NCBI GenBank assembly: GCA_002329675.1
Contig: DCUA01000212.1
Coordinates: 8,912 to 21,438, forward strand
DNA length: 12,527 nt
Reading direction: 5' to 3'
Source of the DNA: Firmicutes bacterium UBA1426
GTDB lineage: Bacteria; Bacillota; Clostridia; Peptostreptococcales; Anaerovoracaceae
Shown here: positions 7,321 through 12,527 of the stretch, piece by piece
Numbering within the stretch: position 1 is the stretch's first letter
How the letters are laid out: each line of letters starts with the position of its first letter
The notes under the pieces: model-generated
The model's input: only the letters and a program-made list of their open reading frames with translations
The model's database searches: none
What the model was told of the DNA's origin: nothing
Program-made: the position numbers and the translations under genes

Positions 7321-8085
7321 TTAGCTCTTCATCCTAAAATAGACCGATTTCAAAATCTCCCAGCCATAACTTTCAAGCCAGTAGATCACGCCGTATCCAT
7401 TGTCCCTGTAAATCCTGTACTTCTCCCTGCCTCGTGCCAGGACTTTCTTCATCTTCACATCCGTACTCACGCCGTCCGCAGGGAAATTCGTTATTATTTC
7501 CGGTATGACTCGGATCTTTATGCCCGGCACTTTCCTCAACTTTGTATAGAGATGGAAATCGGCGTAAGCCTTAAACCGTTCATCAAACCCGTACTTTTGA
7601 TAAATCTCACGCCGCAGGAACATACTCGGGTGATTCCAATGACGGCTTGTTACCGGGAACTTGTCCATCTTGGACATCTTGATAGTTACTGAGCCATCTG
7701 GATTTATGTAGTGAAGGCCACCATAGGTGAGGTCGAATTCTTCCTCGTTATAAAACCTATTAACCTTCCACAGGGCATCTGCCTGATACCAGTCTCCGGC
7801 ATTTAAGAACGAGATGAAATCTCCTGTGGCAGCCTTCACGCCTTTATTCATGGCGTTATAGATGCCACTATCTTTTTCGCTCCTGATCGCGTACTTGATC
7901 CCCTTTTTCTCAAACCGTTCCCGATATCCCTCAGCGATATCTACCGTCTTATCCGTACTCGCTCCATCAAAGATCAGATATTCATAAGGAGCATAGTGCT
8001 GCTCCAGCACCGACTCTATCGTTTTCCCAATTACCTTCTCAGCGTTAAAACATACAGTTACAACTGTAAATCGGAGGTCACTCAT
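7321..8085 (-). CDS. Family 2 (GT-A) glycosyltransferase, WcaE/WcaA-like
   Basis: The 254-residue protein is a typical inverting GT-A transferase acting at the inner membrane face. It shows TVVTVCFNAE (7-16), the nucleotide-binding FDGASTDKT (39-47), DSGIYNAMNKG (72-82), NAGDW (95-99), equivalent to the metal-binding DXD, and WNHPSMF (150-156) near the acceptor/catalytic part. The DSGIYDAMNKG-like block is characteristic of colanic-acid and capsule GT2 enzymes. Length is complete and no membrane anchor is evident. ATG 8085 lies 14 bases after the epimerase stop; a strong AGGAGGTGA site overlaps that stop, indicating coupled translation. The sugar it transfers is unknown. Confidence 0.9.
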   Translation of the reverse strand: MSDLRFTVVTVCFNAEKVIGKTIESVLEQHYAPYEYLIFDGASTDKTVDIAEGYRERFEKKGIKYAIRSEKDSGIYNAMNKGVKAATGDFISFLNAGDWYQADALWKVNRFYNEEEFDLTYGGLHYINPDGSVTIKMSKMDKFPVTSRHWNHPSMFLRREIYQKYGFDERFKAYADFHLYTKLRKVPGIKIRVIPEIITNFPADGVSTDVKMKKVLARGREKYRIYRDNGYGVIYWLESYGWEILKSVYFRMKS

Positions 8086-8099
8086 CCCACATCACCTCC

Positions 8100-9104
8100 T
8101 CAGAACAATCCTTGCTGATCGCAATCCTTAAACCAATCAGCAAAGCTTTCTTCAAGAGTGTAGTGGAACTTGTAGTCCGTTCCCGCCAGCTTCTTCCCGC
8201 TGATGTTCGTGCTGACCATCAGCTTCTTCACACGAGCGGGATGAATGCCCTTCTTCGCGCCGATAGGAGCTAAAACAGTTGCTCCAGCCATTAACATCCA
8301 CTCTGGCACCATCGGCACCTTACGACCTTTAAGGTCTGTGGATGCCTTCATTGCTTCCACGATCTGTTCAATCGTATATGCAGGCTCAAAGGTGCAGTTG
8401 ATGATGTCATAACCGGGGAAGGAGTTATCAATCATGCGGTACTTCATGAACTGAACCAGTTCCTTGACATACACACAGGCTTTAATCGTGTCCTTCCGCC
8501 CAGCGTAGATGTAGTAGTGACCCTTGATGCCCTTGTACAGCCGGGTCATATTACCGTGCTCACCTTTGCCGTATACGATGCCTGGACGGACGATGGTGAG
8601 CTCTCTATGCTTTTCCTTCTCGCACCAACCGATATGAATCTTCTCAGCGACGAGTTTTGATATACCGTAGGGCGTGTTTGGGGTAGGAAGAGTATCTTCG
8701 CTTTTCAGTTCCTCTGATGCTCCATACGGTGCGATAGAAGATGTAAAGAGGATCTTCTTGATGCCGTGCTTCTCTGCGAATGCAACCACGTTTTCCGCGC
8801 CACGGATGTTGGTCTCAAAGTATTCTTTATCTTCATGACCGGGAGTACGATGTACTGCGGCAAGATTGAAGATGATATCAGAGGATGTCGGAGTGAAGGA
8901 GAAATCTACTTCTTTCCTTACATCCAGTCTTATGTATTCAACGCCGTCGTTTTTCTCAACGACTCCCGGAACTACACCCTCTTCGCCGGGCATCACAATA
9001 TCGAGATCGTAGATATTGTCGCCGGGCTGTTTAAGAGAAAGCAGCGTGTGAATCAGATGAGTTCCAATAAAACCAGAGCCACCAAAGATAATGTAATTCA
9101 TCAT
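8100..9104 (-). CDS. NAD-dependent epimerase/dehydratase (extended SDR)
   Basis: The 334-residue protein has the SDR layout: GGSGFIG (8-14) for NAD binding, LDV (60-62), NLAAVHR (80-86), TSSIAPYG (121-128), and YGISK (146-150) with catalytic Tyr146 and Lys150. RPGIVYGKGEHGN follows in the substrate half. It presumably epimerises, dehydrates or reduces a nucleotide sugar for one of the transferases here. RmlB is accounted for elsewhere, and the STDEVYG motif is missing, so this is not a second 4,6-dehydratase. It could equally be a 4-epimerase or a 4-ketoreductase. The start has two adjacent ATG codons (9104 and 9101) behind a GGAGG site. The -1-frame tail of the preceding transferase would end in TGA at 9103-9101, an ATGA overlap. 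Confidence 0.88.
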   Translation of the reverse strand: MMNYIIFGGSGFIGTHLIHTLLSLKQPGDNIYDLDIVMPGEEGVVPGVVEKNDGVEYIRLDVRKEVDFSFTPTSSDIIFNLAAVHRTPGHEDKEYFETNIRGAENVVAFAEKHGIKKILFTSSIAPYGASEELKSEDTLPTPNTPYGISKLVAEKIHIGWCEKEKHRELTIVRPGIVYGKGEHGNMTRLYKGIKGHYYIYAGRKDTIKACVYVKELVQFMKYRMIDNSFPGYDIINCTFEPAYTIEQIVEAMKASTDLKGRKVPMVPEWMLMAGATVLAPIGAKKGIHPARVKKLMVSTNISGKKLAGTDYKFHYTLEESFADWFKDCDQQGLF

Positions 9105-9278
9105 GCCGCCTCCTTCATTTGGAGGTCAGCATCTTCGCTGGTCTCGGTCTTTACCTCTATCTTCTCTTCGTCACCTTTCTCTCCACCCGTAATATGGGCG
9201 GCTGTAAGAGAAGTGATGGCATCACTCGTTCTAAAGGCTTCGGGGATATCAAATAAGCTACTTAGCCGTACCCCCCCC
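9101..9278 (-). CDS. Out-of-frame C-terminal extension of the WbuB-like glycosyltransferase
   Basis: Past the G8 run at 9271-9278 the annotated transferase frame stops within three codons (Tyr-Gly-stop at 9262). The -1 frame remains open for about 55 codons. It begins RLSSLFDIPEAFRTSDAI, continues through an acidic Glu/Lys/Thr-rich stretch, and ends QMKEAA with TGA at 9103-9101. The stop overlaps the next gene's ATG as ATGA, the same junction used elsewhere in this operon. The composition looks like ordinary protein and the frame fills an otherwise empty 157-base gap. Nine G instead of eight would give a continuous 501-residue protein. I do not recognise a domain in the tail. Confidence 0.72.
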
Positions 9279-10605
9279 GCTTGATTTGGGCTGTCATTTC
9301 ATTTCCTCCAGTCATATTCTCAACAGCCGTATCAGGGCTGATGATCGCTTCTTTGTATTTTCGGATGGACACATCTTTTGTGAGGTGTTCTACTAAATAT
9401 GCCCTGCTTCTTGCGCCCATCTCTTCAAGTTCAGGACTTCCCGCATGTTCATTGAACCAAGCAATATTCTTTTCGACTTGCTCATAGTCTCCAGGTTCAC
9501 ACACCAGACCGCCCTGTGTCTCGTCAATCAGGCAACAAACTTCCGACCCGCTTTCAAGAACACCGAGGATCGGTTTTCCTGCCGCTGCAAGGCCATAGTA
9601 CTTACTGGGACAGCTGACACCCTTGATTCCCTTAGCATTCACACACCAGTGGACGTCTCCGGCGTTTAATGAGTAGATCAGGTCTGCCTTGTCCTGGTAG
9701 GGGATGAAGGCGGTATTATTCATACCGTGCTCCTTCACATACATCACCAGCTTATCCAGGACACTCCCTGCGCCGACGAAAGCAAAGACCACATCCCGTC
9801 CATCAGGCGTTTTCGCACCCTTAAACTGCTCAATGACCTTGATCAGTCCTTCAAGGTCGTAGTAGAGACCAATGTTGCCGCTGTACATCACCACAAACTT
9901 ATCAACCAGTCCGTACTTCGCCCGGAACTCAATGACCCGTGGATGATCAGCAGGAAGAGGATAAATCTCCTTCTCATCGATCCAGTTATTGATCATCGCA
10001 ACCTTAGGAGGATTCTTCTTGAAGCGGCTTCTCACGCTATCCACCAGGTCGCGGCCAACCGTGATCACCAGATCAGATTTCCGGCAACTGTACTTGTCTA
10101 TAGCCATCATTACCTTGAGCGCCAGCTTATTTCCGAAGTATCCCACCGCCATAATCTGCTCAGGGTTTAAGTCCTGAATGTTGTAGAAAAGCGCAGGCCG
10201 TTTCCCGTCAGCAGTTCTCAGTTTTTTCTTCCCATACACACCTAAAAGACCGCCCATGAGTGGGGGCTGTGAGATGGTAAATACATAATCGAAAGGTTCC
10301 TTTAGCTCTCTCGTAGCCTTACGAGCGTTAAAGAAATATGCTACAATGTTCTTTATCCTGCTCTTCTTACTACTCTTTGAAAACTCGGGAACTGGCACAC
10401 GAAGAACATGCACCCCGTTTATATCCTCCCGATAAATTCTCTTTTCTTGATACTCAGTGGCAATCGTCCCGGTATAAGAAGGAACAACGCAGAGCACCGT
10501 TATATCGAATTCATCCCGCATCCCTTCAGCAAGCTCACGGAGTATTTGCCCTGTGGACGCCACATCTGGGATGTAGTAATGGGCGTATATTAGTAGTTTC
10601 TTCAT
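9262..10605 (-). CDS. GT4 glycosyltransferase, WbuB-like; C-terminus cut by a G8 frame break
   Basis: The 447-residue GT-B transferase resembles WbuB-type enzymes of O-antigen and capsule loci. Visible blocks are HYYIPDVASTGQI (9-21), SQPPLMGG (112-119), YNIQDLNPEQIMAVG (141-155), MINNWIDEKE (204-213), YSGNIGLYYDLEGLI (241-255), FVGAGS (276-281) and KGVSCPSKYYGLAAAGKP (328-345). Gly338 stands where many GT4 enzymes have Glu. The catalytic fold appears complete by about residue 422, so the frame break affects only a tail. ATG 10605 overlaps the acetyltransferase stop as ATGA and has an AAGG-rich site upstream. WbuB-like enzymes often transfer an N-acetylated 6-deoxy sugar; here donor and acceptor are unknown. 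The two nearby SDR enzymes may supply its donor. Confidence 0.88.
   Translation of the reverse strand: MKKLLIYAHYYIPDVASTGQILRELAEGMRDEFDITVLCVVPSYTGTIATEYQEKRIYREDINGVHVLRVPVPEFSKSSKKSRIKNIVAYFFNARKATRELKEPFDYVFTISQPPLMGGLLGVYGKKKLRTADGKRPALFYNIQDLNPEQIMAVGYFGNKLALKVMMAIDKYSCRKSDLVITVGRDLVDSVRSRFKKNPPKVAMINNWIDEKEIYPLPADHPRVIEFRAKYGLVDKFVVMYSGNIGLYYDLEGLIKVIEQFKGAKTPDGRDVVFAFVGAGSVLDKLVMYVKEHGMNNTAFIPYQDKADLIYSLNAGDVHWCVNAKGIKGVSCPSKYYGLAAAGKPILGVLESGSEVCCLIDETQGGLVCEPGDYEQVEKNIAWFNEHAGSPELEEMGARSRAYLVEHLTKDVSIRKYKEAIISPDTAVENMTGGNEMTAQIKRGGYG
9271..9278 (-). repeat. G8 homopolymer at a frame junction
   Basis: Eight consecutive C on the plus strand (G on the coding strand) lie in the context C-G8-TAC near the 3' end of the WbuB-like transferase frame. 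Nine G, or a -1 shift, would fuse the 9262-10605 frame with the tail ending at 9101. It is the longest G/C run found in the window. Confidence 0.9.
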
Positions 10606-11189
10606 GCCTTACCTTCTCCCAGCTTCTTTATCACCTTTGCCGGATTACCGGCAATCACACTTCCTGCTTCAAACTTCCCGGCAACGACTGCACCAGCTCC
10701 AACCACGCAACCATCACCAAGAACCGTACCTTTGAGGATTATGCTGTTACATCCGATAAAACAGTTCTTGCCAATGAAAATTTCCCTCGCTGGAACTACA
10801 TCAGCATCTCCGCCATTTGGATCGAGAAGGTATCTATTCCGGGTTTCCCAATCGATAGGGTGGAAATCGTTATCAAGGATTTTCACGTTTCCGCCTATAG
10901 CCGTGTTATCACCAATCTCTATACCTTTTCTCGCATAGATTGTTGCGCCGGAGATACCAACATTATTGCCGATGTGGATATAAGCTCCTGGACGGCGCGT
11001 AACGATGATAGTGCGAGAATATAAGCCAACAAGGTTAGAGAGGAACGAAGATTTGATAACCACATTCTCACCAATGGTCATCTCTGCTCCACCTTTGTTG
11101 AAAATCACAGGGACTCCCTTTAGTAGCAACCCTTTTCCATATTTTACTTTAGCGAGCCGCATAACGGCCTTAAACCAATTACTATTCAT
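10602..11189 (-). CDS. Left-handed beta-helix (hexapeptide-repeat) O-acetyltransferase, WcaF/CatB-like
   Basis: The 195-residue protein has the [LIV]-G-x-x-x-x hexapeptide repeats of LbH acyltransferases, in two blocks: about residues 38-104 (MTIGENVVI, IHIGNNVGI, IEIGDNTAIGG) and 138-182 (IFIGKNCFIG, TVLGDGCVVGAGAVV, GSVIAGNPAKVI). Between them is DNDFHPID (106-113), where His110 is the expected catalytic base. AGNPAK (180-185) is the usual acetyl-CoA end of the helix. It most likely acetylates a sugar hydroxyl of the repeat unit or its lipid-linked precursor in the cytoplasm, using acetyl-CoA. The ribosome site is weak (GAAG). It starts 14 bases after the preceding SDR gene and ends in an ATGA overlap with the transferase. 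Serine acetyltransferase is unlikely given the context and N-terminus. Confidence 0.9.
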   Translation of the reverse strand: MNSNWFKAVMRLAKVKYGKGLLLKGVPVIFNKGGAEMTIGENVVIKSSFLSNLVGLYSRTIIVTRRPGAYIHIGNNVGISGATIYARKGIEIGDNTAIGGNVKILDNDFHPIDWETRNRYLLDPNGGDADVVPAREIFIGKNCFIGCNSIILKGTVLGDGCVVGAGAVVAGKFEAGSVIAGNPAKVIKKLGEGKA

Positions 11190-11203
11190 CTTTTCTTCGT
11201 TAA

Positions 11204-12142
11204 TTAAAGCTTATAAAACTCTCTCATAAACTCAGCTGTCTTCTTAATCCCCTCGCTAAGACTTATAGGATCAAGAGCGCCGTAAGCTGTTTCATACCGT
11301 GTTATATCCAGATAGTTCACCGGGACATCTACCTTTCTCGCCTCGGTGTACTTGACATTCATTTCGATCCCAAGTGTTTCTTCAATCGTTTCAAGTACCT
11401 TCCTGATACTCGTTCCATAACCGCATCCGAGGTTGAAAGTATGGTGGCGATCATCACCGTTGACGATCTTAAGGATTCCTCTGACCGCATCGTCTATGTA
11501 GATAAAGTCACGAACAACGCTGCCATCTCCATAGACCTGAATCTCATCGCCTTTCAGCGCGCGATAGGAAAAGGTCGTTACCGCTCCAAGAACCCCATTA
11601 GGCCGCTGATATGGGCCGTAAGGATTCGTGAGACGAATGATTCGATAATCCAATCCGTGCATATAGCGGTAGAGGTAAAGGAGCTTTTCAATCGTCACCT
11701 TCTGTACTCCATAAGAGGTGATCGGGTTTGTCGGAGTCTTTTCACTTAACGGGCAGTCAGCTTCTTTTCCATAAACAGTGCCGCCGGATGAGAGAAATAC
11801 TACTTTTTTCACGCCCTGGTGAACACAGGCTTCAAGGAGATTTGCAGAAAGAACAACATTACCTGTAAGCTCCTGAGCAATTTGCTGATTGGATGTTGTG
11901 GGAACCGTTGTGCTTATCAGGTGGTATACAATCTCCTGATCTTTCAGAAGCGCCTCATAGTCGGTATCTGCCGTTAGCTCTGATTCGATAAAGGTCACAC
12001 GAGGAAGATGCATATCTTCCATCGTCTTAAAGTGCTCTTTGTTCCGATCCACTACGGTGATCTGATTGTCAGGTTCTTTCGCTAAAGCAATAACCAGATT
12101 CGTCCCTATAAAGCCCGCTGCTCCTAGTAAAATTGTTCTCAT
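11204..12142 (-). CDS. GalE-like NAD-dependent epimerase/dehydratase (extended SDR)
   Basis: The 312-residue protein is the first gene after the leader. Motifs are GAAGFIG (7-13), YHLIS (73-77), FLSSGGTVYG (116-125), SYGVQK (143-148) with catalytic Tyr144 and Lys148, RLTNPYGPYQRP, and VYGDGSVVRDFIYIDD in the substrate half. The last two are typical of UDP-glucose/UDP-GlcNAc 4-epimerases and related enzymes. It probably provides a galactose-type or other epimerised nucleotide sugar. A 4-ketoreductase role is possible, because the SDR family cannot be split with certainty by motif. The start ATG 12142 has GGAG 7 bases upstream and is preceded by a structured 5' leader. The rightmost position in the cluster makes it the likely first gene of the transcript. 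Confidence 0.9.
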   Translation of the reverse strand: MRTILLGAAGFIGTNLVIALAKEPDNQITVVDRNKEHFKTMEDMHLPRVTFIESELTADTDYEALLKDQEIVYHLISTTVPTTSNQQIAQELTGNVVLSANLLEACVHQGVKKVVFLSSGGTVYGKEADCPLSEKTPTNPITSYGVQKVTIEKLLYLYRYMHGLDYRIIRLTNPYGPYQRPNGVLGAVTTFSYRALKGDEIQVYGDGSVVRDFIYIDDAVRGILKIVNGDDRHHTFNLGCGYGTSIRKVLETIEETLGIEMNVKYTEARKVDVPVNYLDITRYETAYGALDPISLSEGIKKTAEFMREFYKL

Positions 12143-12167
12143 TCACATACTCCATTCACCGTGTTAA

Positions 12168-12181
12168 CGGGCTAATGCCCG
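12168..12181 (-). promoter_or_regulatory. GC-rich leader hairpin before the first gene
   Basis: On the minus strand CGGGC-ATTA-GCCCG forms a perfect 5-bp stem with a 4-base loop. It lies 15 bases upstream of the GGAG ribosome site of the first gene. Its 5' arm is also part of an alternative pairing with AATGGCCCGG near 12223-12232, so the two structures cannot form together. No T-run follows, so it is not a classic terminator. Confidence 0.4.
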
Positions 12182-12278
12182 GCCTGTTTCTATCTATTTC
12201 TATTCCTTTTCCCGCCCATCTACCGGGCCATTTTTCTTCTTTTTGAGTTGACCCCTACCCAACACATTTCAGTCGCTT

Positions 12279-12284
12279 ATTATA
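12279..12284 (-). promoter_or_regulatory. Possible -10 box (TATAAT)
   Basis: A perfect TATAAT on the minus strand lies about 137 bases upstream of the first start codon. The -35 region is poor: the best candidate is TGAAGG with a 19-base spacer, within the third direct repeat. A weak -35 overlapped by a repeated element fits an activator-dependent promoter, but a chance TATAAT cannot be excluded. Confidence 0.4.
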
Positions 12285-12319
12285 TCCCCCGGCACAGGTC
12301 TGCCCTTCATATTTCAGTC

Positions 12320-12336
12320 GAGAATTTTCAATTCTC
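12320..12336. repeat. Perfect inverted repeat in the leader
   Basis: GAGAATT and AATTCTC form a perfect 7-bp palindrome around a 3-base centre. It overlaps the AT-rich start of the third direct repeat, upstream of the TATAAT box. It could be an operator half-site pair or a small RNA hairpin. Confidence 0.45.
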
Positions 12337-12390
12337 TGGAGTCTGCCCTTCAACACGTCAGTCGATTATTTTTCCGCCCTCATCACTTCA

Positions 12391-12410
12391 AAAACCCTTG
12401 TTTTTCAAGG
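12391..12410 (-). terminator. Weak intrinsic terminator-like hairpin
   Basis: On the minus strand CCTTG-AAAAA-CAAGG forms a 5-bp stem, followed after one G by TTTT and a further T. An alternative 6-bp stem, AAAAAC with GTTTTT, overlaps it. Its place upstream of the candidate promoter suggests it ends transcription of a gene to the right of the window. The stem is short, so this is tentative. Confidence 0.3.
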
Positions 12411-12505
12411 CTTCCGGCGGTTTTCATTTTGTGTGCAGACGTTTACCCAACGGTTTTTCAGTTGAGTATTTTGAGCCTGGGTTTTATGTGCCGGGAGGTT
12501 GAGTC

Positions 12506-12527
12506 TAAGCGACTGATTTCGGAGGGT
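12506..12527 (+). repeat. Inverted partial copy of the leader repeat at the window edge
   Basis: TAAGCGACTGA on the plus strand matches 11 bases of the fourth direct repeat, which lies on the minus strand, and is followed by a GGAGGGT end similar to GGGTAGGG. It is in the opposite orientation to the other units and is cut by the window edge, so its extent is unknown. Confidence 0.45.

Larger units (their letters stand above)
12252..12472 (-). repeat. Four degenerate direct repeats in the leader
   Basis: On the minus strand four units of about 33 bases occur at 12440-12472, 12340-12372, 12297-12328 and 12252-12284. Each has an AT-rich start (AAAATA-like), a core CRACTG, then 17-18 bases ending in TTGAAGGGCAGAC or TTGGGTARR-like sequence. 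The last three cores are spaced 44 and 45 bases apart, and the first is 100 bases away. This is close to four DNA turns, as expected of protein sites on one face of the helix. The period is not a multiple of three, so this is not a protein repeat. Confidence 0.65.
12143..12527 (-). promoter_or_regulatory. Non-coding leader of the polysaccharide operon
   Basis: This 385-base stretch ahead of the first gene has no convincing coding frame. Read on the minus strand it holds, in order, four degenerate direct repeats, a terminator-like hairpin between repeats 1 and 2, a perfect inverted repeat inside repeat 3, a TATAAT box at the start of repeat 4, and GC-rich stem-loops just before the first ribosome site. 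An inverted partial copy of the repeat sits at the window edge. The layout suggests a regulated promoter and leader RNA for the whole cluster. The elements are seen; the function is inferred. Confidence 0.6.

Noticed and set aside
8100..9104. Second dTDP-glucose 4,6-dehydratase
   Set aside because: The STDEVYG dehydratase motif is absent; it has TSSIAPYG instead, so only a general SDR call is supported.
10338..11024. Plus-strand open frame of 228 codons
   Set aside because: It lies antisense to the LbH acetyltransferase and WbuB-like genes, and its composition is not protein-like for a real gene.
12252..12472. CRISPR array
   Set aside because: The units are degenerate, the spacing is uneven (100, 44, 45) and the gaps between units are only about 11-12 bases where regular, too short for spacers. 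There are no cas genes.
12248..12502. Plus-strand open frame of 84 codons in the leader
   Set aside because: It reads through the direct repeats, whose 44-45-base spacing does not keep codon phase, has no ribosome site and opposes the operon. The repeats explain it better as non-coding DNA, although related annotated peptides might exist.
12405..12527. Minus-strand open frame entering from the right edge, as the tail of an upstream gene
   Set aside because: The 40 codons before TGA near 12405 are low-complexity and unlike a protein tail, and they run through the first direct repeat.

Overview
The window is one long gene cluster for a rhamnose-containing surface or secreted polysaccharide. 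Every supported gene lies on the minus strand, so transcription runs from the right edge to the left edge. Strong AGGAGG-type ribosome sites, clostridial-looking Rml proteins and a mix of moderate-GC and AT-rich genes suggest a Firmicute of the class Clostridia, possibly Lachnospiraceae. That placement is inference; no marker gene is present.

Layout in transcription order: a 385-base non-coding leader (12143-12527) with degenerate direct repeats, a possible promoter, a terminator-like hairpin and competing stem-loops; a GalE-like SDR epimerase/dehydratase; a left-handed beta-helix acetyltransferase; a WbuB-like GT4 glycosyltransferase; a second SDR epimerase/dehydratase; a GT2 glycosyltransferase; a cysteine-cluster GT4 glycosyltransferase; rfbA; rfbB; an integral-membrane acyltransferase-3; rfbD; rfbC; and a polytopic Wzy-like polymerase that runs off the left edge. 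Genes overlap by 4 bases or sit close together, as expected of an operon. The longest internal non-coding gap is 102 bases, between rfbD and rfbC.

How the genes fit together: rfbA, rfbB, rfbC and rfbD are the full dTDP-L-rhamnose pathway. The two extra SDR enzymes probably make or modify another nucleotide sugar. Three glycosyltransferases would build the lipid-linked repeat unit, two acyltransferases could decorate it, and the polymerase would join units by the Wzx/Wzy route. No flippase, initiating sugar-phosphate transferase or chain-length regulator is in the window.

The main observation is a pair of G-runs, both in the setting C-G(n)-TAC, and each exactly one base short of joining two coding frames. 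G7 at 4081-4087 separates the start codon and N-terminus of the membrane acyltransferase from its body. G8 at 9271-9278 cuts off a roughly 55-residue tail of the WbuB-like transferase; that tail frame ends in an ATGA overlap with the next gene. This could be phase variation by slipped-strand mispairing, -1 ribosomal or transcriptional slippage, or a shared homopolymer error in the sequence. rfbD also carries a duplicated, diverged copy of its own 5' end, which looks like a recombination scar.
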